Origin: Parabacteroides sp. FAFU027
GTDB lineage: Bacteria; Bacteroidota; Bacteroidia; Bacteroidales; UBA7332
NCBI RefSeq assembly: GCF_022808675.1
Contig: NZ_JAKZKV010000005.1
Location: 325,953 to 385,512 of the forward strand
DNA length: 59,560 nucleotides
Reading direction: 5' to 3'
Positions 25,790 through 33,583 of this stretch are shown in pieces. The stretch's first letter is position 1. The number at the start of each line of letters is the position of its first letter. Under the pieces are notes generated by a model. The model saw only the letters and a program-made list of their open reading frames with translations. It ran no database searches and was not told where the DNA came from. The position numbers and the translations under genes were made by a program.

Positions 25790-27795
25790 AAAAGAACAAC
25801 TACTTTCTTATCTTTTTACTGTTAATCGGTGCTAACACATTTGCACAAAATGCATTTTATGATGCAACTGAATTAAGCAAAGCATTGAATAGCAATAAAA
25901 AGTTTGGGCAAAATCAGTTTACTATATTATATATGTATTATCCTGAAAAATCAGACAATGAAATAGCATATTTATTAACTCAGAATCATTTCTTAAAGAA
26001 TTATTTCGATCCGGCATGTTTGCATGCTTACATACCATCTCCATATATAAATAAGTTTATTAGTTCCTTTGGCGATCTAGATGTCACCAACTTTGCCGAT
26101 GGCATGGCAAAATTTATAGTAAAGAGAACTAAACAGGAATTATCAATTACCTTCTTTGAGCGTTTTAAAGAAGAATTGGACAACACCCCCCAAGCGGAGA
26201 TATTATTTCCGGCTACTTATAATGCTTTAAAAGCAATTGATCGGGAGATTTATAATTATTCGGCTTATCTGGATTTGCTTCGGGAGTCGTTTCAAAAAGA
26301 TTTAGCTCTTTTACTACCAAATCTGGAGAGACTGGTCAACAGTGATTGTATGAAGTCGTTATTTTCAGAATATCCGGAGGTGAAAACTATTTTATCTAAT
26401 GCTTTATTCATTACAAACGAATTCAGAGAGGGGAAACATCCGGGCGATATTGTGCATAATTATGCCACTTTGCGAGCAGATAAGAATTCTTTAGATAGAA
26501 TAAGTCCGGATTTGTATCCTTCTTTACGAGTAATTGATCTATTTTCTCAGTCTCTTCGGTCAAGGCAAACCGGTCATTATTGGCTAAGTCAGGATTCTGT
26601 AATGTTGCTGTATAAAGATCCGGTTCTGCTGAATATCTATTTGGGATTAATATACCAACAAGTTAAGCAAATAGATCCTCAAATGAAGATTAACAATGAC
26701 ACGATTCTACCGTTTCTAAAAGAGATTCAAAAGAATACATCTTATTTAAATGCGTTGATTTCAAAAGCAAATAATGCAAATTACTATTTTAATGCAATCA
26801 AAGAAAAGCAGATTGCCGGAAAAGATAAGCCAACCTATCAGGACTATTATAGTCTATATGACGCTACGGTTAGTCTGCTTGAATATGTAAATCAATTGCC
26901 TTCAATTAATAATAAAATTGATCAATCCTATTTCAAAGCGGCACATAGTGTGGGAAATATGTACGTTGACATCTATGAAAAACAATATACCTCGGCAATT
27001 GTGGAACTAAGCAGTTACTTTTCTGATTTGAATTCTAAGCATATAAATCAGCAAATCCAGGAGATAGACGATAGCATTAAAGCTCTAAATGATACGATTA
27101 AAAAGAAAGTAAAGAAAGAAATAATAAAAGAGCTAGAAAATGAAAAGAGGGAGCTGGAAAAGATGCAGCAGCTCTCATCTTTTTTAGTCAAATATGGAAC
27201 GTTTGCAGCTACTGTTGCTAAAGCTGAAAATAGTGATGAGGTAGCCGCCGCAATTGAAGCTGTTGCATTGCCAGCCGGTTCTTCAAGGGTGAAAAGAGAG
27301 AGCAACTTTAATGTGTCGTTGAATGCATATTGCGGAGGTTATTGGGGTTATGAAAAGATTAAAGATGTGGATAACGGACATCGGGAGGTGAACTTTAGAT
27401 TTAAAAACTGGAATAGTTATGGAATATCTGCACCAATCGGCTTCGCAGCAAGTATGGGTCATTCATTTCCGTTTGGTTCCAAAGCAAGAATGTCGTCATC
27501 AATATTTTTTTCGGTTATTGATATTGGAACTCTCGCTGCATTTAGGTTTGACACGTCAAATGACAGTGTAGGTTTAGCGCCAAAGATTCAGTTAAAAGAT
27601 ATCATTTCGCCGGGAATTTTTTATTCGATTGGACTTCCAAAGTGCCCGATCTCTATAAATGTTGGATATCAGGTTGGACCTTTATTGAGAAAAGTCACTT
27701 CTACTCAAAATGAGTATAATAATAAATATTCAAGATTTAGTGTATCACTTTGTGTAGATATCCCTATTTTGAATTTGTATAACAAATCCCGATAA
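25786..27795 (+). CDS. Exported protein with coiled coil and C-terminal beta-rich domain, unknown
   Basis: A 669-residue protein with a clear signal peptide (MKKNNYFLIFLLLIGANTFA). The region about 30-420 is helical. A strongly charged coiled coil follows (about residues 420-470: DDSIKALNDTIKKKVKKEI, then KELENEKRELEKMQQ). The last 180 residues are beta-strand-rich (NVSLNAYCGGYWGYEK, then GISAPIGFAASMGHSFPFG and later SRFSVSLCVDIPIL) and may form an outer-membrane barrel. It is the only clearly exported product of the island and is coupled to the subtilase by an ATGA overlap. Not recognised as a named family. Confidence 0.65.
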   Translation: MKKNNYFLIFLLLIGANTFAQNAFYDATELSKALNSNKKFGQNQFTILYMYYPEKSDNEIAYLLTQNHFLKNYFDPACLHAYIPSPYINKFISSFGDLDVTNFADGMAKFIVKRTKQELSITFFERFKEELDNTPQAEILFPATYNALKAIDREIYNYSAYLDLLRESFQKDLALLLPNLERLVNSDCMKSLFSEYPEVKTILSNALFITNEFREGKHPGDIVHNYATLRADKNSLDRISPDLYPSLRVIDLFSQSLRSRQTGHYWLSQDSVMLLYKDPVLLNIYLGLIYQQVKQIDPQMKINNDTILPFLKEIQKNTSYLNALISKANNANYYFNAIKEKQIAGKDKPTYQDYYSLYDATVSLLEYVNQLPSINNKIDQSYFKAAHSVGNMYVDIYEKQYTSAIVELSSYFSDLNSKHINQQIQEIDDSIKALNDTIKKKVKKEIIKELENEKRELEKMQQLSSFLVKYGTFAATVAKAENSDEVAAAIEAVALPAGSSRVKRESNFNVSLNAYCGGYWGYEKIKDVDNGHREVNFRFKNWNSYGISAPIGFAASMGHSFPFGSKARMSSSIFFSVIDIGTLAAFRFDTSNDSVGLAPKIQLKDIISPGIFYSIGLPKCPISINVGYQVGPLLRKVTSTQNEYNNKYSRFSVSLCVDIPILNLYNKSR

Positions 27796-27815
27796 GCAAA
27801 GAACTGCTTCTATTT

Positions 27816-27860
27816 TGAACTGCACCCCAAATGTAATATCTAAATTGGGGGTGCAGTTCA
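27816..27860. terminator. Palindromic bidirectional terminator, IS3-end-like
   Basis: The arms TGAACTGCACCCCAA and TTGGGGGTGCAGTTCA enclose a 15-base A/T loop, in the 82-base gap between convergent genes. The tips TGAACTGC also border a palindrome at 40735. IS3-family insertion sequences end in similar TGAACTG...CCAAA sequence, so this may be an insertion relic now serving as terminator. Confidence 0.7.
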
Positions 27861-27877
27861 TAGATTGATAAACAAAA

Positions 27878-28948
27878 CTACCTCTCCCCTAAAAACCTCT
27901 TCGGATTCTCCATCGCTATCAGATTAAAATTTTCTTCCCCCAGAAAAGCACGAAGATCCATTGAGAAGCGGCGTTCCTGCGCTTCAGTCTGCACCATGTA
28001 GTAATCCGAACCAAAAAGAATCTTGTGCTTCAGGTCTTTATCAGTAAGAAGAATTTTCAATACCGAGAAATAATCCGTATCATTCAGCGTATAGGATATA
28101 TCCGTATAAAGATTGGGATAATCGCTGAGCATTTTCTTAATGATGACAAACCAGTTATCAGCTTGTCCGGGATCATCCAGGTATTGATCCAGATAATAGT
28201 TAGAGCCAAAGTGCGCAATGCAAATTTTTAGCGAGGGGAAATCCTCCAACACAGGAGTCCAGTTGCGGGGATCGGAGAAACAAGAACACAGCTCCTTCTT
28301 GCTCTTACCTTTCAGATCAGGAAGAGGAATCCTGGATTTGGAGAGCATCTTCAATAGCTCATGCTTGCATCCCCGGTAATGCACGGCATTATAAGGACTG
28401 CAATGCGATATCACCGGAATATGATTTGTCTGGCAATATTTATAAATCGGATATAACCGGTCATCATAAGGGAAATAGCCTAATGGAGGATAAATCTTTA
28501 GTCCTCTGAAACCATCCTTCTCCACCGCTTTCTTGAACATATCAAATACACCGGGGCGTCTCGGGTCAACATGAAAGAAAGGAATGACTGCCTGATTCTC
28601 ACTGGCCAGATCCGCCAACTCAGCAATCTGCACATCGTAAGGCCGCGGCACTCTCCCGGCCTCCATGTAGGCCATATCCATAGGTAAGATGACAAACTTT
28701 ATACCATCTGGATAATATGCGGCACATTTAGCTAAAACCGATCGTTGCGAATCCAAACCACCAGTCATCAGAAACCTGGCATAACGATCAAATAAATCAT
28801 TATCCGTGAAAGGATTGATATGATGCAGGATTCTGGCCAAAAACCGGCTCCTTTCTTTGGAGGCCAGAAAACGTACCAATGAAAGAGGAAGAAACTTCTC
28901 CGGAACGTCCACGTTCAGGAAAGTGTGGATATGGCAGTTGTAATACAT
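27878..28948 (-). CDS. Amidohydrolase-family (TIM-barrel) metal-dependent hydrolase
   Basis: A 356-residue protein opening with the metal-binding HxH motif (MYYNCHIHTFLNVD). Later barrel-strand features are ISHCSPYNAVHYRG (His), ICIAHFGSNYYLD (His) and the terminal LFGSDYYMV (Asp), then the closing NPKRFLG. This is the layout of the amidohydrolase-2 family (PF04909) of decarboxylases and hydrolases. No signal peptide is seen. It is convergent with the hydrolase island and separated from it by a terminator, so it is not part of that unit. The substrate is unknown. Confidence 0.85.
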   Translation of the reverse strand: MYYNCHIHTFLNVDVPEKFLPLSLVRFLASKERSRFLARILHHINPFTDNDLFDRYARFLMTGGLDSQRSVLAKCAAYYPDGIKFVILPMDMAYMEAGRVPRPYDVQIAELADLASENQAVIPFFHVDPRRPGVFDMFKKAVEKDGFRGLKIYPPLGYFPYDDRLYPIYKYCQTNHIPVISHCSPYNAVHYRGCKHELLKMLSKSRIPLPDLKGKSKKELCSCFSDPRNWTPVLEDFPSLKICIAHFGSNYYLDQYLDDPGQADNWFVIIKKMLSDYPNLYTDISYTLNDTDYFSVLKILLTDKDLKHKILFGSDYYMVQTEAQERRFSMDLRAFLGEENFNLIAMENPKRFLGER

Positions 28949-29096
28949 AAGGCTAATAGATTAATGTGATAAAAAAACTGAAGGAAGAGCCTAATGAATT
29001 TATACTGATATAAATCGAATCAGGTTTGTATAAAAACAAATCCCTTCTTAAATATGTTTTTTCGCATCCATTCTCTATTCACATACAAATCTACCC

Positions 29097-29224
29097 AGGA
29101 TTAAAATCCTGCACTACAACATCGACCGTGCCTACGGCACTTCACCGTACAACAAAGCGCAGTAGGTGCGACCGATATTGTAGCAACGGAAACAACGTTC
29201 TCCGTTAGGCAATTTAATCCGTTG
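29097..29224. repeat. REP-like element, left of the transposase
   Basis: The 70-base core (29114-29183) repeats 14235-14304 and 29797-29866 with only a few changes. It is preceded by the small hairpin AGGATTAAAATCCT and followed by a degenerate CAACGGA...TCCGTTG hairpin. It lies 78 bases before the transposase start codon and so forms the left flank of a REPtron-like unit. Confidence 0.85.
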
Positions 29225-29301
29225 AAAACAATCCGTTATGACAAGTGTTATAAGAACAATTTTCATCCATACCACACAAATCGACATATCCCCCATTTAT
29301 C

Positions 29302-29763
29302 ATGGCAAATACCTATCACAAAATCTACATTCAGGCCGTTTTCGCAGTGAAATACCGCGATGCTGTCATCGCCGAAAACTGGAAGAAAGAATTGATGGCT
29401 GTAATTGGCAACCTGATCAATGAGACCGGCTGCAAAACACTTATTGTCAACGGTGTGGAGGATCATGTACATTGTCTGTTTGGATTGAAGCCTTCCGTCT
29501 CGCTGTCCGATGTGATGAAAAATGCCAAAGCAAAGTCATCCAAATGGATCAACGAAAGCAGCATACTGGATTACCGATTTGAATGGCAGGAAGGATATGG
29601 CGCATTCTCATATTGCAGATCAGAAGTAGATACGGTTTATCATTATATCGAACATCAAGAGGAACATCATCACCATCAGAGCTTCCGGGAGGAATATCTG
29701 GACTTTCTGGAGACTTACGAGGTGGACTACGATGAAGAATATATTTTTGAAGACTTAATTTGA
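29302..29763 (+). CDS. IS200-like/RAYT-type Y1 transposase
   Basis: A 153-residue HUH single-strand transposase. The metal-binding pair is H55/H57 in VEDHVHCLFGL, and the catalytic tyrosine is probably Y115 in TVYHYIEHQEEHHHHQSF. The C-terminus is acidic (YEVDYDEEYIFEDLI). Length and order match the Y1_Tnp family. The same 70-base palindromic element lies on both sides, and a third solo copy lies 15 kb away. That is the pattern of REP-associated tyrosine transposases, which process palindromic repeats instead of moving as full insertion sequences. Confidence 0.9.
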   Translation: MANTYHKIYIQAVFAVKYRDAVIAENWKKELMAVIGNLINETGCKTLIVNGVEDHVHCLFGLKPSVSLSDVMKNAKAKSSKWINESSILDYRFEWQEGYGAFSYCRSEVDTVYHYIEHQEEHHHHQSFREEYLDFLETYEVDYDEEYIFEDLI

Positions 29764-29796
29764 ATTCATATTCCCGCGAATGATTGCCCAATTTGC

Positions 29797-29886
29797 CTAC
29801 AACATCGATCGTGCCTACGGCACTTCACCGTACGGCAAAGCGCCGTAGGTGCGACCGATATTGTAGCAACGGATTTTAATCCGTTG
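29797..29886. repeat. REP-like element, right of the transposase
   Basis: The 70-base core 29797-29866 is followed by the hairpin CAACGGATTTTAATCCGTTG. It is in the same orientation as the left copy and closer to the 14235 copy in its second arm. It lies 34 bases after the transposase stop. Confidence 0.85.
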
Positions 29887-29949
29887 TATGTTAACGTTCG
29901 CCAAAAGACAATATTTCCACGCAAACAAAACAACTCTTCCATCAATGCT

Positions 29950-29984
29950 GTTATTTGTAGAACCAAGAACCAATTACAAATAAC
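29950..29984 (+). promoter_or_regulatory. Leader stem-loop before the broken outer-membrane gene
   Basis: GTTATTTGT pairs with ACAAATAAC, the second arm ending three bases before the ATG. The same 9-bp stem at the same distance precedes the intact paralogue at 43493, while the loop differs in length and sequence. Confidence 0.55.
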
Positions 29985-29987
29985 ACT

Positions 29988-30719
29988 ATGCGAAAACTAC
30001 TGATAATATCCAACCTGTTAGCCCTGCTCAGTACGCAAAAAAGCTACGCCGGTCCGCCTTTCAATACCGATGATCCGGAGCCGGTTGAATACAAGGATTG
30101 GGAATATTAAGTTTCTACTGTAAACAACTACCATCAGGGAGTATGGTCGGGAACATCGCCTCATTTCGAAGTGAATTATGGCCTGATACCTGATGTGCAG
30201 ATACACTTGCTGATGCCGGTGAATTACACGACCGTACCGCATCAGAAAGCCTCTTTCGGATATACAGAGACCGAAGTGGGTGTCAAATACCGTTTCCTGC
30301 AGGAGACCGATTCACGTCCATAGGTAGGAATCTTTCCGATCATTGAAGTGTCAACGATAAAAAATGAAACCTTCAGCAACGGGAAGCCTAAAATCTTCAT
30401 CCCGGTCTGGGCACAAAAATCGTGGGATAAATTAACCACTTACGGAGGGATGGGATACTGGATCAATCCGGGAGAAGGTAACCGGAATTATATCTTCTCG
30501 GGCTGGGAAATACAATATGACTTCTCTACCGCTCTGATGCTGGGAGGTGAACTCTATTATCATTCGACAGATGAGATTGGTGAAAAACCCATTATAGCAT
30601 TTAATATCGGAGGGTCATTCAATACAAGTACCAAAGTTCACCTGATTTTTTCGGCGGGTCACAGCTTGATCAACGGCAATGTCTTCACCTCCTACCTGGG
30701 ACTATTATTGACTATCTAA
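29988..30719 (+). pseudogene. Outer-membrane-type protein gene with two nonsense codons (paralogue of 43493-44224)
   Basis: This frame has exactly the same length (732 bases) as the intact gene at 43493 and aligns to it without indels. Two codons have become stops: codon 41 is TAA (30108-30110) where the paralogue has TAT, and codon 112 is TAG (30321-30323) where it has CAG. The signal peptide region (MRKLLIISNLLALLST), the tract AGPPFNTDDPEPVEYK and the C-terminal strands are otherwise kept. The last 123 codons after the second stop remain open. Loss seems recent. The gene lies just after the transposase and its REP-like repeat. Confidence 0.88.
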
Positions 30720-30887
30720 CATGTTGCAATTCTGCAAATAGGAATCTATTGAAAAGTGACTACAAATCATATTATCATAGACAAAACAAATGGAATCTAA
30801 TCAAAGGTTAGTGCATTTGTATTTGCATTTTGAAGACCGGTCTTTCAAAATCCGCTATCTTTACCTTACAAAAAAAAGGAAATAATC

Positions 30888-31514
30888 ATGCAAGCGCTAC
30901 ACGACATCATCGAATTCCGCACTTCACCCGAGATCCGTAAACGGCTGGAAGAGTACAGCATCCCCAAAGTCTTCAAAGCCGGTGATGTGATCCAACGCGA
31001 GAATGCCTATGTCAAGGCTATCCCCATCGTATCATACGGCAACATCAAGGTGCTGCGAACCGATGACGAGGGACGTGAAATCCTGCTTTACTACATCAAA
31101 GCGGGCGAAAGTTGTATCATGTCATTTCTCGGAGGCATGTACAATGATACCTCCAAGATCAAGGCAATTGCCGAAGAAGATACCGAGATACTTTTCATCC
31201 CCGCCAGTAAAATGGTGCCGCTCATCAAGGAGTTTCCCGAGTGGCTCGAATACATCTTCCGCCTCTACCACAAACGCTTCGAAGAGCTGCTGGAGATTGT
31301 CAACTCCCTTGCCTTTAAGAAAGTGGACGAGCGACTGCTCTCCCTGATTAAGACTAAATGCAGCCTCACGGATAACAACACCATCACCGTTACTCACGAA
31401 CTTCTGGCTAACGAATTGGGAACTGCCCGCGTGGTAGTCTCCCGCCTGCTCAAGCAGATGGAGGAGGAAGGTATAGTAAAATTGGGACGGAATAAGATTA
31501 CATTGGTGGGATAA
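30888..31514 (+). CDS. Crp/Fnr family transcriptional regulator
   Basis: A 208-residue regulator. The N-terminal cyclic-nucleotide-binding-like beta barrel (about residues 20-120; VFKAGDVIQRENAYVKAIP) leads into a dimer helix and a C-terminal winged helix-turn-helix (HELLANELGTARVVVSRLLK). The barrel lacks an Fnr-type cysteine cluster, and the RxS cAMP-binding motif is absent. It resembles the Bacteroidota Crp-like regulators that respond to oxidative or nitrosative stress, but the signal cannot be read. It is monocistronic and followed by a strong terminator. Confidence 0.88.
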   Translation: MQALHDIIEFRTSPEIRKRLEEYSIPKVFKAGDVIQRENAYVKAIPIVSYGNIKVLRTDDEGREILLYYIKAGESCIMSFLGGMYNDTSKIKAIAEEDTEILFIPASKMVPLIKEFPEWLEYIFRLYHKRFEELLEIVNSLAFKKVDERLLSLIKTKCSLTDNNTITVTHELLANELGTARVVVSRLLKQMEEEGIVKLGRNKITLVG

Positions 31515-31568
31515 GTCTGGCACGCGGATGACACGGATGCTGTGCAACACGGATTTTCACAGATAGGA

Positions 31569-31617
31569 AAAGCCTTCCTTCACATAAAATAGTGATCTGG
31601 AAGGCTTTCTGTTTTTT
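31569..31617 (+). terminator. Rho-independent terminator after the Crp/Fnr gene
   Basis: The stem AAAGCCTTCC/GGAAGGCTTT with a 20-base loop is followed by CTGTTTTTTG, 55 bases after the stop codon. Confidence 0.8.
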
Positions 31618-31700
31618 GTATCGTAAATATTTCCCTCTAATTACTCCAATCTGAGCAGAGCGGTTATTCTGAGTAAAAAAGGTCTCTCTATTGCTTGAGA

Positions 31701-32060
31701 TTAAGGAGTTGCCCTGAGTTGCTTCGACCAGGAATTAAAACACTCAATCCACTCATCAGGCAAGTAATCCCTCACTAATTTCAGGTGATCAATATCGTGC
31801 GCATTAAAATCAGGACACACTTCTACAAAGCCATTATCTGACAACACCTTACGGGCACTTTCCTCAGTCATATACAATGCATCGTACAGCGGATGAGAAG
31901 ATAAAGTATGATCAGGATCATCCGTAAAGATGTGACACATTCCAAATTTAGGATGTTTCCTATTCGTGATAAATCTGACATTTGCAATAATTACACTCGC
32001 ATCGTTATCCCTGGTAATAAATTTCGCAAATCGAATAGAAGGAGTTAGAACAGCATTCAT
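31701..32060 (-). CDS. Hypothetical protein, 119 aa
   Basis: A 119-residue soluble protein, not recognised. It reads as an alpha/beta protein with a conserved-looking core HPKFGMCHIFTDDPDHTL, then YDALYMTEESARKVL and a C-terminal helix (DYLPDEWIECFNSWSK). No signal peptide or membrane span is seen. It stands alone on the minus strand between a terminator and a 306-base gene-free gap. Codon use looks like its neighbours, so it is probably real. Confidence 0.6.
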   Translation of the reverse strand: MNAVLTPSIRFAKFITRDNDASVIIANVRFITNRKHPKFGMCHIFTDDPDHTLSSHPLYDALYMTEESARKVLSDNGFVEVCPDFNAHDIDHLKLVRDYLPDEWIECFNSWSKQLRATP

Positions 32061-32186
32061 TATTCCTTGGTATTATTTGGTTTGATTCTAAATACAAAGA
32101 TAAATGCATTCTCTTTACAACAAAGGCCTAAAGGCTTCAATTATTTATGTTTGATAGCAGTGTTCCATGCCGTTTAAGAAGAAATC

Positions 32187-32290
32187 TGCCCCATCTGGTG
32201 ATGGGGCAAATCTGTTTCGGATTTATAGGAGGCTGTAGACGACCGTCCGCTAGGTGCTGGGTTTTCCACGAGGTTGCGGACGGTTTTTTG
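32187..32290 (+). ncRNA. Candidate small RNA: two hairpins ending in a U-run
   Basis: In the 306-base gap between minus-strand genes, the plus strand has TGCCCCATC-TGGT-GATGGGGCA (32187-32208). A second stem follows with arms ACCGTCCGC/GCGGACGGT (32242-32284), ending in TTTTTTG. The second hairpin is a good plus-strand Rho-independent terminator, yet no convincing plus-strand gene precedes it. A short unassigned transcript is a reasonable reading; no known RNA family is recognised. Confidence 0.35.
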
Positions 32291-32366
32291 TTTATGGAAA
32301 TGTGGATTAAGGATGATAGGGATTACGGGGAGCGCAAATTTTTGCGGAAAAGAAATTAACCTTTAA

Positions 32367-32798
32367 TCACAAACAGGTATCCAGCTTATCATTGTAATAG
32401 CGGTCAAAAGAGGGTTTTGCCTGATGAATGGCCCAGTTTTCTAATCCCATCTTCCTGATCATGCAAAGGTTATATACTTTCAGATTGTGCGGAAACCGCT
32501 CGGCTCCATGCGCTAAAGGATGAAGTAAATCGCACGGAAAATCAGTGCAATCACTGCAAAATTCTACCTTCTTCTCCGTCACACACCGATAGATTTTGCA
32601 ATTACCGGAAAAGCCATAATTCCTGAGCACCTGGCAATCACCTTTGATGTTACGGCATCCGGGGCAAGCCACTTTATCAGGTTCCAGTCCAAGCTTTGCA
32701 GCCAGGGCTGATTTGTACTTCACATCCTTCGATGCCAGATAAAAGTAGCAGTTGAAACAATCTCTCCCACAAGGAGCAGTCAGATTTTTGTAGTCCAT
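32367..32798 (-). CDS. DUF3795 cysteine-rich protein
   Basis: A 143-residue protein from the start MDYKNLTAPCG, where the family begins; an upstream in-frame Met would overlap the sigma factor gene. It has ten or more cysteines in pairs and triplets: APCGRDCFNCYFY, VACPGCRNIKGDC, YRCVTEKKVEFCSDC with TDFPC. This is the DUF3795 pattern and suggests bound zinc or an iron-sulphur cluster. It follows the ECF sigma factor by 44 bases on the same strand and is probably co-transcribed. Function unknown. Confidence 0.85.
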   Translation of the reverse strand: MDYKNLTAPCGRDCFNCYFYLASKDVKYKSALAAKLGLEPDKVACPGCRNIKGDCQVLRNYGFSGNCKIYRCVTEKKVEFCSDCTDFPCDLLHPLAHGAERFPHNLKVYNLCMIRKMGLENWAIHQAKPSFDRYYNDKLDTCL

Positions 32799-32842
32799 TT
32801 TTTTCACTTTAAAGATATACACCTCTTTAGTGGAGAAAAACA

Positions 32843-33538
32843 TCATTCTGTGACAACTTCGGATATTATTTTTTCCCAATAATTTTTTTGAGGAAGTTCT
32901 TTATCGAATTTCTGATAAAAAGCGACCAGTTCAGCAGCCTTCGATAAGTTATTGTATTCTTTATCCAGATCTACGGCCATGACATGTTTCCGAATCCTGC
33001 ATTTACAATTGCCCTGAGGATTGTAAATCACGCAATTGTTATTCATGAAATGCCTGACTTTTTCGCGTGAACGGGTCAAAATCTGCCTGATATTTTCTTC
33101 CTTCAGATTCATAATATGACCGATTTGCTCATAGTGCAAGCCTGCTATCTCCCGAAACAAGAATATCAACCGGGCATCGTTATTCAGACAATGGCAAAAT
33201 GCGGTCAGGCAATAATCGCATTTTTCCTTCACCCATTGCCTCTTTTCACCCTCTGCTCCGTCGCAATCAATCGGTTCAAGCTCAAAATGGTTATTGATTT
33301 CCATCGTTGTGTAGGTCCTTTCCGCCTCGGCATACCTCAATATCGTCCTTTTAGCCACGGAATAAATCCAGGTCGAAATCTCTGAGTTTCCCTGAAATGA
33401 ACCGATGCTTCTGATAATCTCAACCCAGACTTCCTGCGCAGCTTCTTTGGCCAACTCCTGATTATGTATCATGCGATGAGCCAACCTCGAAACACTTAGC
33501 CCAAACTCTTTTACCAACTGAGTTTTGTCAATATCCAT
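32843..33538 (-). CDS. ECF-type RNA polymerase sigma factor with cysteine-containing tail
   Basis: A 231-residue protein. Region 2 includes NQELAKEAAQEVWVEIIRSI and ISTWIYSVAKRTILRYAEAE; region 4 includes EIAGLHYEQIGHIMNLKEEN followed by IRQILTRSREKVRHFM. It is longer than a typical ECF sigma: after region 4 comes a tail of about 65 residues with NPQGNCKCRIRKHV and more helices. Cysteines also lie between the two regions (CDYCLTAFCHC). No anti-sigma gene follows; the cysteine-rich DUF3795 gene takes that place. A metal- or redox-sensing role is inferred. Confidence 0.87.
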   Translation of the reverse strand: MDIDKTQLVKEFGLSVSRLAHRMIHNQELAKEAAQEVWVEIIRSIGSFQGNSEISTWIYSVAKRTILRYAEAERTYTTMEINNHFELEPIDCDGAEGEKRQWVKEKCDYCLTAFCHCLNNDARLIFLFREIAGLHYEQIGHIMNLKEENIRQILTRSREKVRHFMNNNCVIYNPQGNCKCRIRKHVMAVDLDKEYNNLSKAAELVAFYQKFDKELPQKNYWEKIISEVVTE

Positions 33539-33583
33539 AAGATGATGCTTTTACGTTGTGAATGTTCCGTTAAATATGGAATA

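Noticed and set aside
15851-27795. Hydrolase island as a prophage lysis region
   Set aside because: The amidase and lysozyme-like proteins look like endolysins, but there is no capsid, tail, terminase, portal, integrase or holin gene, and peptidases and an amylase do not fit.
15851-27795. Hydrolase island as a contractile injection system with effectors
   Set aside because: No sheath, tube, baseplate or AAA ATPase gene is present in the window; cargo encoded away from the machine cannot be excluded.
29988-30719. Stop codon read-through or recoding of the broken gene
   Set aside because: Two different stop codons (TAA and TAG), no selenocysteine or pyrrolysine context, and an intact paralogue with sense codons at both places.
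32147-32359. A 70-codon plus-strand frame in the gap at 32 kb
   Set aside because: It is formed by the two G/C-rich hairpins and the T-run; it has no domain-like pattern.
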